DNA of 64,000 nucleotides from Hyperoodon ampullatus (Eukaryota; Chordata; Mammalia; Artiodactyla; Ziphiidae): the NCBI GenBank assembly GCA_949752795.1, contig CATKHW010000422.1, forward strand, positions 248,001 through 312,000. The letters are read 5' to 3'. The notes under the pieces are model-generated. The model was given only the letters and a program-made list of their open reading frames with translations. It was not told where the DNA came from and did no database searches. Shown piece after piece: positions 22,665 to 36,576 of the stretch; the stretch's first letter is position 1; each line of letters opens with the position of its first letter. The position numbers and the translations under genes are program-made.

Positions 22665-24403
22665 TATTCAGGAGAAAACGCATACGCCCTTTTTGGCCAA
22701 GCAAGCAAGCGGGCAATGCAAATCTGCACTACAAAGAAGTATCACTTCCCACCGGTCAAAAGGGACATCCACAAAATGTGTAAGAACAAGAAAGGCAAGA
22801 CAGGCCCTGGAGAACAGGGAGCCTTGTTATGCTGATGGGCGGGATGTAAATTGCCAACTGCCTCTCTGGAGGAGTGCATTCTGTTCCCTAAAACAAGTAA
22901 AGAACAGAGCTACAGAGCCAAGGGCACTACCAGTCTAGGGAATATACCTTGGGAAAACTGAAAATCAATAAGAGAGAGCCACCCCAAAATTTAAGGCTGC
23001 ACTGCATACAAGGACCTCATCTTGGATACACCTTAAGTATCCCAGAAAATATAAACATGGTTCAAAAAATTGTGGTACTTACGTACGATGGAATATCCCT
23101 CAGCCATGAAATCAATGTCATAAGACCAGTAGCAGCAAAATGGGTGGATTCAGGTACGATGATTCTAAGTGAAATAAGTCACACAGAAAAAGAAACTTAT
23201 CATAAGATATCACTTATGAAGATCCTGTAAACATGGCTACACTTGAACTGAGTTAGGAAAGAGGACAGTGTCTCACATTTAGAAAACACTCTTATACCTG
23301 CTTAAGGGGGAAGGAGAGGTGGGGTGATGCATAAAACCAGAGTTTGATATAAGCACAGGTACCGTTCCAAAAACCAACTATGGAATAGACAAGACCTACA
23401 CCGTCCTCAGCGAAAGGGACTCAAAACCCCATATTTCCCGCAGAGGAAAATATCTGACTAGTAAGAATCTTAAAACCTATGTATTGATATGTCTCCATAA
23501 GGGAATCAACTGTGTCTAGACTGGCATAAACATGGCAGCGAGAATCAGCTCAAACCCACTATAAAAAGGAATTTCAAAAACAAAACAAAAAAACTGGGAA
23601 ATTCTTTACAATTCCTTCAGGGTCTCTGATGAAAGCTGGAATGACCCTATCTACAACGACAGCTGGATGTGGCATAAGGAGGGACACTTGGGACTGAGAC
23701 GGTTGGTGAGATTGGGTGAGCAAATGCAGACCCTTTAAAGCAATAATGCATGGCACCCATTCCATGGGTCCGAACTCTCCAGGTTGGAGGGAATATTACT
23801 ACAGCTATAACATGTGCGGGAAACCTAGAGAATGGACACACTGTGAATACGAAAGGTTTCTAAAACTCAACGCATAGTCCCTCTCCTGGTGCTCCGGTTT
23901 GACTTTCCGTCTGCTTTACTATCAACCTCCCAACTTGGAGAGACAGCCCCTTTAACCTCTTGGTTCGCACAGGTTGCCAATTTGGCAGAGGATGAAAGGG
24001 AAGAGGGAGAACCAATGAGAGAGTAGCTGTTAGGCATTTGGACGGGCACATATCACTGTAATTTCCCGGCAGGAAGAAGAATTAACCAAATTCTCAGCCA
24101 CCCACCGGGAACCAGTATAGGTCCTGAACCAAAATTTTGGACTTGCGGTCAGCTCACCAAAAACGAGTTGAAAAATGGAGCTCAGGGGCACAGCAATTCA
24201 CAAACTGGCCGAGTAATAAAGGACAACTATCGTCCAAAAATCTGTTGAGGGAAGGCAACGAGGCGGACTTGAAAGCGAGGCAGAATAGCAGGAAACAGAT
24301 TTCAAGAGGTACGTTGGAATCGCCTTTAAAGCACAGGAAGAGGGGCACAACTTCGACAATGATGCACTTGGCCAAAAAGGGCGTATGCGTTTTCTCCTGA
24401 ATA
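22665..24403 (+). repeat. Satellite unit 14 (epsilon)
   Basis: Markers C-G-T-A-A-G-C-AC-A-GT-G. Private changes are AAGAGAGAG (22970 area), CTCATCTTG (23015 area) and GAATGGAC (23832 area). It is the only complete epsilon unit not preceded by a delta unit. Confidence 0.95.
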
Positions 24404-26142
24404 TATTCAGGAGAAAACGCATACGCCCTTTTTGGCCAAGCAAGCAAGCGGGCAATGCAAATCTGCACTACAAAGAAGTATCACTTCCCACCGGTCAAAA
24501 GGGACATCCACAAAATGTGTAAGAACAAGAAAGGCAAGACAGGCCCTGGAGAACAGGGAGCCTTGTTATGCTGATGGGCGGGATGTAAATTGCCAACTGC
24601 CTCTCTGGAGGAGTGCATTCTGTTCCCTAAAACAAGTAAAGAACAGAGCTACAGAGCCAAGGGCACTACCAGCCTAGGGAATATACCTTGGGAAAACTGA
24701 AAATCAATAAGACAGAGCCACCCCAAAATTTAGGGCTGCACTGCATACAAGGACCTCAACTTGGATACACCTTAAGTATCCCAGAAAATATAAACATGGT
24801 TCAAAAAATTGTGGTAATTACGTACGATGGAATATCCCTCAGCCATGAAATCAATGTCATAAGACCAGTAGCAGCAAAATGGGTGGATTCAGGTACGATG
24901 ATTCTAAGTGAAATAAGTCACACAGAAAAAGAAACTTATCATAAGATATCACTTATGAAGATCCTGTAAACATGGCTACACTTGAACTGAGTTAGGAAAG
25001 AGAACAGTGTCTCACATTTAGAAAACACTCTTATACCTGCTTAAGGGGGAAGGAGAGGTGGGGTGATGCATAAAACCAGAGTTTGATATAAGCACAGGTA
25101 CCGTTCCAAAAACCAACTATGGAATAGACAAGACCTACACCGTCCTCAGCGAAAGGGACTCAAAACCCCATATTTCCCGCAGAGGAAAATATCTGACTAG
25201 TAAGAATCTTAAAACCTATGTATTGATATGTCTCCATAAGGGAATCAAGTGTGTCTAGATTGGCATAAACATGGCAGCGAGAATCAGCTCAAACCCACTA
25301 TAAAAAGGAATTTCAAAAACAAAACAAAAAAACTGGGAAATTCTTTACAATTCCTTCAGGGTCTCTGATGAAAGCTGGAATGACCCTATCTACAACGACA
25401 GCTGGATGTGGCATAAGGAGGGACACTTGGGACTGAGACGGTTGGTGAGATTGGGTGAGCAAATGCAGACCCTTTAAAGCAATAATGCATGGCACCCATT
25501 CCATGGGTCCGAACTCTCCAGGTTGAAGGGAATATTACTACAGCTATAACATGTGCGGGAAACCTAGAGAACGGACACACTGTGAATACGAAAGGTTTCT
25601 AAAACTCAACGCATAGTCCCTCTCCTGGTGCTCCGGTTTGACTTTCCGTCTGCTTTACTATCAACCTCCCAACTTGGAGAGACAGCCCCTTTAACCTCTT
25701 GGTTCGCACAGGTTGCCAATTTGGCAGAGGATGAAAGGGAAGAGGGAGAACCAATGAGAGAGTAGCTGTTAGGCATTTGGACGGGCACATATCACTGTAA
25801 TTTCCCGGCAGGAAGAAGAATTAACCAAATTCTCAGCCACCCACCGGGAACCAGTATAGGTCCTGAACCAAAATTTTGGACTTGCGGTCAGCTCACCAAA
25901 AACGAGTTGAAAAATGGAGCTCAGGGGCACAGCAATTCACAAACTGGCCGAGTAATAAAGGACAACTATCGTCCAAAAATCTGTTGAGGGAAGGCAACGA
26001 GGCGGACTTGAAAGCGAGGCAGAATAGCAGGAAACAGATTTCAAGAGGTACGTTGGAATCGCCTTTAAAGCACAGGAAGAGGGGCACAACTTCGACAATG
26101 ATGCACTTGGCCAAAAAGGGCGTATGCGTTTTCTCCTGAATA
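24404..26142 (+). repeat. Satellite unit 15
   Basis: Markers C-G-C-G-A-A-C-AG-A-GT-A. GTGGTAATT (24813 area) is shared only with unit 24. Private TAGATTGG lies near 25258. Confidence 0.95.
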
Positions 26143-27881
26143 TATTCAGGAGAAAACGCATACGCCCTTTTTGGCCAAGCAAGCAAGCGGGCAATGCAAA
26201 TCTGCACTACAAACAAGTATCACTTCCCACCGGTCAAAAGGGACATCCACAAAATGTGTAAGAACAAGAAAGGCAAGACAGGCCCTGGAGAACAGGGAGC
26301 CTTGTTATGCTGATGGGCGGGATGTAAATTGCCAACTGCCTCTCTGGAGGAGTGCATTCTGTTCCCTAAAACAAGTAAAGAACAGAGCTACAGAGCCAAG
26401 GGCACTACCAGTCTAGGGAATATACCTTGGGAAAACTGAAAATCAATAAGACAGAGCCACCCCAAAATTTAGGGCTGCACTGCATACAAGGACCTCAACT
26501 TGGATACACCTTAAGTATCCCAGAAAATATAAACATGGTTCAAAAAATTGTGGTACTTACGTACGATGGAATATCCCTCAGCCATGAAATCAATGTCATA
26601 AGACCAGTAGCAGCAAAATGGGTGGATTCAGGTACGATGATTCTAAGTGAAATAAGTCACACAGAAAAAGAAACTTATCATAAGATATCACTTATGAAGA
26701 TCCTGTAAACATGGCTACACTTGAACTGAGTTAGGAAAGAGGACTGTGTCTCACATTTAGAAAACACTCTTATACCTGCTTAAGGGGGAAGGAGAGGTGG
26801 GGTGATGCATAAAACCAGAGTTTGATATAAGCACAGGTACCGTTCCAAAAACCAACTATGGAATAGACAAGACCTACACCGTCCTCAGCGAAAGGGACTC
26901 AAAACCCCATATTTCCCGCAGAGGAAAATATCTGACTAGTAAGAATCTTAAAACCTATGTATTGATATGTCTCCGTAAGGGAATCAAGTGTGTCTAGACT
27001 GGCATAAACATGGCAGCGAGAATCAGCTCAAACCCAGTATAAAAAGGAATTTCAAAAACAAAACAAAAAAACTGGGAAATTCTTTACAATTCCTTCAGGG
27101 TCTCTGATGAAAGCTGGAATGACCCTATCTACAACGACAGCTGGCTGTGGCATAAGGAGGGACACTTGGGACTGAGACGGTTGGTGAGATTGGGTGAGCA
27201 AATGCAGACCCTTTAAAGCAATAATGCATGGCACCCATTCCATGGGTCCGAACTCTCCAGGTTGAAGGGAATATTACTACAGCTATAACATGTGCGGGAA
27301 ACCTAGAGAACGGACACACTGTGAATACGAAAGGTTTCTAAAACTCAACGCATAGTCCCTCTCCTGGTGCTCCGGTTTGACTTTCCGTCTGCTTTACTAT
27401 CAACCTCCCAACTTGGAGAGACAGCCCCTTTAACCTCTTGGTTCGCACAGGTTGCCAATTTGGCAGAGGATGAAAGGGAAGAGGGAGAACCAATGAGAGA
27501 GTAGCTGTTAGGCATTTGGACGGGCACATATCACTGTAATTTCCCGGCAGGAAGAAGAATTAACCAAATTCTCAGCCACCCACCGGGAACCAGTATAGGT
27601 CCTGAACCAAAATTTTGGACTTGTGGTCAGCTCACCAAAAACGAGTTGAAAAATGGAGCTCAGGGGCACAGCAATTCACAAACTGGCCGAGTAATAAAGG
27701 ACAACTATCGTCCAAAAATCTGTTGAGGGAAGGCAACGAGGCGGACTTGAAAGCGAGGCAGAATAGCAGGAAACAGATTTCAAGAGGTACGTTGGAATTG
27801 CCTTTAAAGCACAGGAAGAGGGGCACAACTTCGACAATGATGCACTTGGCCAAAAAGGGCGAATGCGTTTTCTCCTGAATA
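26143..27881 (+). repeat. Satellite unit 16
   Basis: Markers C-G-T-G-A-G-C-AG-C-GT-A. First of a run of five units (16-20) with C at 1003. Private changes include AACAAGTAT (26212 area), GGACTGTG (26741 area) and GGAATTGCC (27796 area). CTTGTGG (27621 area) is shared with unit 30. Its right terminal repeat has the 27862 change. Confidence 0.95.
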
Positions 27882-27918
27882 TATTCAGGAGAAAACGCAT
27901 ACGCCCTTTTTGGCCAAG
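27845..27918. repeat. Junction palindrome with one mismatch (left arm, transversion)
   Basis: Position 27862 is A where the consensus has T. This is the only palindrome change that is not a CpG transition, and it is not matched in the right arm. Confidence 0.95.
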
Positions 27919-29620
27919 CAAGCAAGCGGGCAATGCAAATCTGCACTACAAAGAAGTATCACTTCCCACCGGTCAAAAGGGACATCCACAAAATGTGTAA
28001 GAACAAGAAAGGCAAGACAGGCCCTGGAGAACAGGGAGCCTTGTTATGCTGATGGGCGGGATGTAAATTGCCAACTGCCTCTCTGGAGGAGTGCATTCTG
28101 TTCCCTAAAACAAGTAAAGAACAGAGCTACAGAGCCAAGGGCACTACCAGCCTAGGGAATATACCTTGGGAAAACTGAAAATCAATAAGACAGAGCCACC
28201 CCAAAATTTAGGGCTGCACTGCATACAAGGACCTCAACTTGGATACACCTTAAGTATCCCAGAAAATATAAACATGGTTCAAAAAATTGTGGTACTTACG
28301 TACGATGGAATATCCCTCAGCCATGAAATCAATGTCATAAGACCAGTAGCAGCAAAATGGGTGGATTCAGGTACGATGATTCTAAGTGAAATAAGTCACA
28401 CAGAAAAAGAAACTTATCATAAGATATCACTTATGAAGATCCTGTAAACATGGCTACACTTGAACTGAGTTAGGAAAGAGGACAGAGTCTCACATTTAGA
28501 AAACACTCTTATACCTGCTTAAGGGGGAAGGAGAGGTGGGGTGATGCATAAAACCAGAGTTTGATATAAGCACAGGTACCGTTCCAAAAACCAACTATGG
28601 AATAGACAAGACTTACACCGTCCTCAGCGAAAGGGACTCAAAACCCCATATTTCCCGCAGAGGAAAATATCTGACTAGTAAGAATCTTAAAACCTATGTA
28701 TTGATATGTCTCCGTAAGGGAATCAAGTGTGTCTAGACTGGCATAAACATGGCAGTGAGAATCAGCTCAAACCCACTATAAAAAGGAATTTCAAAAACAA
28801 AACAAAAAAACTGGGAAATTCTTTACAATTCCTTCAGGGTCTCTGATGAAAGCTGGAATGACCCTATCTACAACGACAGCTGGCTGTGGCATAAGGAGGG
28901 ACACTTGGGACTGAGACGGTTGGTGAGATTGGGTGAGCAAATGCAGACCCTTTAAAGCAATAATGCATGGCACCCATTCCATGGGTCCGAACTCTCCAGG
29001 TTGAAGGGAATATTACTACAGCTATAACATGTGCGGGAAACCTAGAGAACGGACACACTGTGAATACGAAAGGTTTCTAAAACTCAATGCATAGTCCCTC
29101 TCCTGGTGCTCCGGTTTGACTTTCCGTCTGCTTTACTATCAACCTCCCAACTTGGAGAGACAGCCCCTTTAACCTCTTGGTTCGCACAGGTTGCCAATTT
29201 GGCAGAGGATGAAAGGGAAGAGGGAGAACCAATGAGAGAGTAGCTGTTAGGCATTTGGACGGGCACATATCACTGTAATTTCCCGGCAGGAAGAAGAATT
29301 AACCAAATTCTCAGCCACCCACCGGGAACCAGTATAGGTCCTGAACCAAAATTTTGGACTTGCGGTCAGCTCACCAAAAACGAGTTGAAAAATGGAGCTC
29401 AGGGGCACAGCAATTCACAAACTGGCCGAGTAATAAAGGACAACTATCGTCCAAAAATCTGTTGAGGGAAGGCAACGAGGCGGACTTGAAAGCGAGGCAG
29501 AATAGCAGGAAACAGATTTCAAGAGGTACATTGGAATCGCCTTTAAAGCACAGGAAGAGGGGCACAACTTCGACAATGATGCACTTGGCCAAAAAGGGCG
29601 TATGCGTTTTCTCCTGAATA
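27882..29620 (+). repeat. Satellite unit 17
   Basis: Markers C-G-C-G-A-G-C-AG-C-GT-A. ACAGAGTCT (28481 area) is shared with units 18 and 25, and CAATGCATAG (29087 area) with units 18 and 24. Private changes are GACTTACAC and GCAGTGAG. Confidence 0.95.
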
Positions 29621-31359
29621 TATTCAGGAGAAAACGCATACGCCCTTTTTGGCCAAGCAAGCAAGCGGGCAATGCAAATCTGCACTACAAAGAAGTATCA
29701 CTTCCCACCGGTCAAAAGGGACATCCACAAAATGTGTAAGAACAAGAAAGGCAAGACAGGCCCTGGAGAACAGGGAGCCTTGTTATGCTGATGGGCGGGA
29801 TGTAAATTGCCAACTGCCTCTCTGGAGGAGTCCATTCTGTTCCCTAAAACAAGTAAAGAACAGAGCTACAGAGCCAAGGGCACTACCAGCCTAGGGAATA
29901 TACCTTGGGAAAACTGAAAATCAATAAGACAGAGCCACCCCAAAATTTAGGGCTGCACTGCATACAAGGACCTCAACTTGGATACACCTTAAGTATCCCA
30001 GAAAATATAAACATGGTTCAAAAAATTGTGGTACTTACGTACGATGGAATATCCCTCAGCCATGAAATCAATGTCATAAGACCAGTAGCAGCAAAATGGG
30101 TGGATTCAGGTACGATGATTCTAAGTGAAATAAGTCACACAGAAAAAGAAACTTATCATAAGATATCACTTATGAAGATCCTGTAAACATGGCTACACTT
30201 GAACTGAGTTAGGAAAGAGGACAGAGTCTCACATTTAGAAAACACTCTTATACCTGCTTAAGGGGGAAGGAGAGGTGGGGTGATGCATAAAACCAGAGTT
30301 TGATATAAGCACAGGTACCGTTCCAAAAACCAACTATGGAATAGACAAGACCTACACCGTCCTCAGCGAAAGGGACTCAAAACCCCATATTTCCCGCAGA
30401 GGAAAATATCTGACTAGTAAGAATCTTAAAACCTATGTATTGATATGTCTCCGTAAGGGAATCAAGTGTGTCTAGACTGGCATAAACATGGCAGCGAGAA
30501 TCAGCTCAAACCCAGTATAAAAAGGAATTTCAAAAACAAAACAAAAAAACTGGGAAATTCTTTACAATTCCTTCAGGGTCTCTGATGAAAGCTGGAATGA
30601 CCCTATCTACAACGACAGCTGGCTGTGGCATAAGGAGGGACACTTGGGACTGAGACGGTTGGTGAGATTGGGTGAGCAAATGCAGACCCTTTAAAGCAAT
30701 AATGCATGGCACCCATTCCATGGGTCCGAACTCTCCAGGTTGAAGGGAATATTACTACAGCTATAACATGTGCGGGAAACCTAGAGAACGGACACACTGT
30801 GAATACGAAAGGTTTCTAAAACTCAATGCATAGTCCCTCTCCTGGTGCTCCGGTTTGACTTTCCGTCTGCTTTACTATCAACCTCCCAACTTGGAGAGAC
30901 AGCCCCTTTAACCTCTTGGTTCGCACAGGTTGCCAATTTGGCAGAGGATGAAAGGGAAGAGGGAGAACCAATGAGAGAGTAGCTCTTAGGCATTTGGACG
31001 GGCACATATCACTGTAATTTCCCGGCAGGAAGAAGAATTAACCAAATTCTCAGCCACCCACCGGGAACCAGTATAGGTCCTGAACCAAAATTTTGGACTT
31101 GCGGTCAGCTCACCAAAAACGAGTTGAAAAATGGAGCTCAGGGGCACAGCAATTCACAAACTGGCCGAGTAATAAAGGACAACTATCGTCCAAAAATCTG
31201 TTGAGGGAAGGCAACGAGGCGGACTTGAAAGCGAGGCAGAATAGCAGGAAACAGATTTCAAGAGGTACGTTGGAATCGCCTTTAAAGCACAGGAAGAGGG
31301 GCACAACTTCGACAATGATGCACTTGGCCAAAAAGGGCGTATGCGTTTTCTCCTGAATA
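29621..31359 (+). repeat. Satellite unit 18
   Basis: Same marker string as unit 17 and sharing its ACAGAGTCT and CAATGCATAG changes. Private changes are GAGTCCATT (29829 area) and AGCTCTTAG (30981 area). CCCAGTATAA (30512 area) is shared with unit 16. Confidence 0.95.
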
Positions 31360-33098
31360 TATTCAGGAGAAAACGCATACGCCCTTTTTGGCCAAGCAAG
31401 CAAGCGGGCAATGCAAATCTGCACTACAAAGAAGTATCACTTCCCACCGGTCAAAAGGGACATCCACAAAATGTGTAAGAACAAGAAAGGCAAGACAGGC
31501 CCTGGAGAACAGGGAGCCTTGTTATGCTGATGGGCGGGATGTAAATTGCCAACTGCCTCTCTGGAGGAGTGCATTCTGTTCCCTAAAACAAGTAAAGAAC
31601 AGAGCTACAGAGCCAAGGGCACTACCAGCCTAGGGAATATACCTTGGGAAAACTGAAAATCAATAAGACAGAGCCACCCCAAAATTTAGGGCTGCACTGC
31701 ATACAAGGACCTCAACTTGGATACACCTTAAGTATCCCAGAAAATATAAACATGGTTCAAAAAATTGTGGTACTTACGTACGATGGAATATCCCTCAGCC
31801 ATGAAATCAATGTCATAAGACCAGTAGCAGCAAAATGGGTGGATTCAGGTACGATGATTCTAAGTGAAATAAGTCACACAGAAAAAGAAACTTATCATAA
31901 GATATCACTTATGAAGATCCTGTAACCATGGCTACACTTGAACTGAGTTAGGAAAGAGGACAGTGTCTCACATTTAGAAAACACTCTTATACCTGCTTAA
32001 GGGGGAAGGAGAGGTGGGGTGATGCATAAAACCAGAGTTTGATATAAGCACAGGTACCGTTCCAAAAACCAACTATGGAATAGACAAGACCTACACCGTC
32101 CTCAGCGAAAGGGACTCAAAACCCCATATTTCCCGCAGAGGAAAATATCTGACTAGTAAGAATCTTAAAACCTATGTATTGATATGTCTCCGTAAGGGAA
32201 TCAAGTGTGTCTAGACTGGCATAAACATGGCAGCGAGAATCAGCTCAAACCCACTATAAAAAGGAATTTCAAAAACAAAACAAAAAAACTGGGAAATTCT
32301 TTACAATTCCTTCAGGGTCTCTGATGAAAGCTGGAATGACCCTATCTACAACGACAGCTGGCTGTGGCATAAGGAGGGACACTTGGGACTGAGACGGTTG
32401 GTGAGATTGGGTGTGCAAATGCAGACCCTTTAAAGCAATAATGCATGGCACCCATTCCATGGGTCCGAACTCTCCAGGTTGAAGGGAATATTACTACAGC
32501 TATAACATGTGCGGGAAACCTAGAGAACGGACACACTGTGAATACGAAAGGTTTCTAAAACTCAACGCATAGTCCCTCTCCTGGTGCTCCGGTTTGACTT
32601 TCCGTCTGCTTTACTATCAACCTCCCAACTTGGAGAGACAGCCCCTTTAACCTCTTGGTTCGCACAGGTTGCCAATTTGGCAGAGGATGAAAGGGAAGAG
32701 GGAGAACCAATGAGAGAGTAGCTGTTAGGCATTTGGACGGGCACATATCACTGTAATTTCCCGGCAGGAAGAAGAATTAACCAAATTCTCAGCCACCCAC
32801 CGGGAACCAGTATAGGTCCTGAACCAAAATTTTGGACTTGCGGTCAGCTCACCAAAAACGAGTTGAAAAATGGAGCTCAGGGGCACAGCAATTCACAAAC
32901 TGGCCGAGTAATAAAGGACAACTATCGTCCAAAAATCTGTTGAGGGAAGGCAACGAGGCGGACTTGAAAGCGAGGCAGAATAGCAGGAAACAGATTTCAA
33001 GAGGTACGTTGGAATCGCCTTTAAAGCACAGGAAGAGGGGCACAACTTCGACAATGATGCACTTGGCCAAAAAGGGCGTATGCGTTTTCTCCTGAATA
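31360..33098 (+). repeat. Satellite unit 19 (alpha)
   Basis: Markers C-G-C-G-C-G-C-AG-C-GT-A, identical at all marker sites to units 20, 26 and 29. Private GGGTGTGCAAA lies near 32410. Confidence 0.95.
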
Positions 33099-34837
33099 TA
33101 TTCAGGAGAAAACGCATACGCCCTTTTTGGCCAAGCAAGCAAGCGGGCAATGCAAATCTGCACTACAAAGAAGTATCACTTCCCACCGGTCAAAAGGGAC
33201 ATCCACAAAATGTGTAAGAACAAGAAAGGCAAGACAGGCCCTGGAGAACAGGGAGCCTTGTTATGCTGATGGGCGGGATGTAAATTGCCAACTGCCTCTC
33301 TGGAGGAGTGCATTCTGTTCCCTAAAACAAGTAAAGAACAGAGCTACAGAGCCAAGGGCACTACCAGCCTAGGGAATATACCTTGGGAAAACTGAAAATC
33401 AATAAGACAGAGCCACCCCAAAATTTAGGGCTGCACTGCATACAAGGACCTCAACTTGGATACACCTTAAGTATCCCAGAAAATATAAACATGGTTCAAA
33501 AAATTGTGGTACTTACGTACGATGGAATATCCCTCAGCCATGAAATCAATGTCATAAGACCAGTAGCAGCAAAATGGGTGGATTCAGGTACGATGATTCT
33601 AAGTGAAATAAGTCACACAGAAAAAGAAACTTATCATAAGATATCACTTATGAAGATCCTGTAACCATGGCTACACTTGAACTGAGTTAGGAAAGAGGAC
33701 AGTGTCTCACATTTAGAAAACACTCTTATACCTGCTTAAGGAGGAAGGAGAGGTGGGGTGATGCATAAAACCAGAGTTTGATATAAGCACAGGTACCGTT
33801 CCAAAAACCAACTATGGAATAGACAAGACCTACACCGTCCTCAGCGAAAGGGACTCAAAACCCCATATTTCCCGCAGAGGAAAATATCTGACTAGTAAGA
33901 ATCTTAAAACCTATGTATTGATATGTCTCCGTAAGGGAATCAAGTGTGTCTAGACTGGCATAAACATGGCAGCGAGAATCAGCTCAAACCCACTATAAAA
34001 AGGAATTTCAAAAACAAAACAAAAAAACTGGGAAATTCTTTACAATTCCTTCAGGGTCTCTGATGAAAGCTGGAATGACCCTATCTACAATGACAGCTGG
34101 CTGTGGCATAAGGAGGGACACTTGGGACTGAGACGGTTGGTGAGATTGGGTGAGCAAATGCAGACCCTTTAAAGCAATAATGCATGGCACCCATTCCATG
34201 GGTCCGAACTCTCCAGGTTGAAGGGAATATTACTACAGCTATAACATGTGCGGGAAACCTAGAGAACGGACACACTGTGAATACGAAAGGTTTCTAAAAC
34301 TCAACGCATAGTCCCTCTCCTGGTGCTCCGGTTTGACTTTCCGTCTGCTTTACTATCAACCTCCCAACTTGGAGAGACAGCCCCTTTAACCTCTTGGTTC
34401 GCACAGGTTGCCAATTTGGCAGAGGATGAAAGGGAAGAGGGAGAACCAATGAGAGAGTAGCTGTTAGGCATTTGGACGGGCACATATCACTGTAATTTCC
34501 CGGCAGGAAGAAGAATTAACCAAATTCTCAGCCACCCACCGGGAACCAGTATAGGTCCTGAACCAAAATTTTGGACTTGCGGTCAGCTCACCAAAAACGA
34601 GTTGAAAAATGGAGCTCAGGGGCACAGCAATTCACAAACTGGCCGAGTAATAAAGGACAACTATCGTCCAAAAATCTGTTGAGGGAAGGCAACGAGGCGG
34701 ACTTGAAAGCGAGGCAGAATAGCAGGAAACAGATTTCAAGAGGTACGTTGGAATCGCCTTTAAAGCACAGGAAGAGGGGCACAACTTCGACAATGATGCA
34801 CTTGGCCAAAAAGGGCGTATGCGTTTTCTCCTGAATA
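33099..34837 (+). repeat. Satellite unit 20 (alpha)
   Basis: Alpha markers C-G-C-G-C-G-C-AG-C-GT-A. Private TAAGGAGGAAGG (33737 area). The CpG transition CAATGACAG (34088 area) also occurs in unit 32. Confidence 0.95.
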
Positions 34838-36576
34838 TATTCAGGAGAAAACGCATACGCCCTTTTTGGCCAAGCAAGCAAGCGGGCAATGCAAATCTGC
34901 ACTACAAAGAAGTATCACTTCCCACCGGTCAAAAGGGACATCCACAAAATGTGTAAGAACAAGAAAGGCAAGACAGGCCCTGGAGAACAGGGAGCCTTGT
35001 TATGCTGATGGGCGGGATGTAAATTGCCAACTGCCTCTCTGGAGGAGTGCATTCTGTTCCCTAAAACAAGTAAAGAACAGAGCTACAGAGCCAAGGGCAC
35101 TACCAGCCTAGGGAATATACCTTGGGAAAACTGAAAATCAATAAGACAGAGCCACCCCAAAATTTAGGGCTGCACTGCATACAAGGACCTCAACTTGGAT
35201 ACACCTTAAGTATCCCAGAAAATATAAACATGGTTCAAAAAATTGTGGTACTTACGTACGATGGAATATCCCTCAGCCATGAAATCAATGTCATAAGACC
35301 AGTAGCAGCAAAATGGGTGGATTCAGGTACGATGATTCTAAGTGAAATAAGTCACACAGAAAAAGAAACTTATCATAAGATATCACTTATGAAGATCCTG
35401 TAAACATGGCTACACTTGAACTGAGTTAGGAAAGAGAACAGTGTCTCACATTTAGAAAACACTCTTATACCTGCTTAAGGGGGAAGGAGAGGTGGGGTGA
35501 TGAATAAAACCAGAGTTTGATATAAGCACAGTTACCGTTCCAAAAACCAACTATGGAATAGACAAGACCTACACCGTCCTCAGCGAAAGGGACTCAAAAC
35601 CCCATATTTCCCGCAGAGGAAAATATCTGACTAGTAAGAATCTTAAAACCTATGTATTGATATGTCTCCATAAGGGAATCATGTGTGTCTAGACTGGCAT
35701 AAACATGGCAGCGAGAATCAGCTCAAACCCACTATAAAAAGGAATTTCAAAAACAAAACAAAAAAACTGGGAAATTCTTTACAATTCCTTCAGGGTCTCT
35801 GATGAAAGCTGGAATGACCCTATCTACAACGACAGCTGGATGTGGCATAAGGAGGGACACTTGGGACTGAGACGATTGGTGAGATTGGGTGAGCAAATGC
35901 AGACCCTTTAAAGCAATAATGCATGGCACCCATTCCATGGGTCCGAACTCTCCAGGTTGAAGGGAATATTACTACAGCTATAACATGTGCGGGAAACCTA
36001 GAGAACGGACACACTGTGAATACGAAAGGTTTCTAAAACTCAACGCATAGTCCCTCTCCTGGTGCTCCGGTTTGACTTTCCGTCTGCTTTACTATCAACC
36101 TCCCAACTTGGAGAGACAGCCCCTTTAACCTCTTGGTTCGCACAGGTTGCCAATTTGGCAGAGGATGAAAGGGAAGAGGGAGAACCAATGAGAGAGTAGC
36201 TGTTAGGCATTTGGACGGGCACATATCACTGTAATTTCCCGGCAGGAAGAAGAATTAACCAAATTCTCAGCCACCCACCGGGAACCAGTATAGGTCCTGA
36301 ACCAAAATTTTGGACTTGCGGTCAGCTCACCAAAAACGAGTTGAAAAATGGAGCTCAGGGGCACAGCAATTCACAAACTGGCCGAGTAATAAAGGACAAC
36401 TATCGTCCAAAAATCTGTTGAGGGAAGGCAACGAGGCGGACTTGAAAGCGAGGCAGAATAGCAGGAAACAGATTTCAAGAGGTACGTTGGAATCGCCTTT
36501 AAAGCACAGGAAGAGGGGCACAACTTCGACAATGATGCACTTGGCCAAAAAGGGCGTATGCGTTTTCTCCTGAATA
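34838..36576 (+). repeat. Satellite unit 21 (beta)
   Basis: Markers C-G-C-G-A-A-A-TG-A-AT-A with T at offset 695. It follows an alpha unit, as do beta units 27 and 30. Confidence 0.95.
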
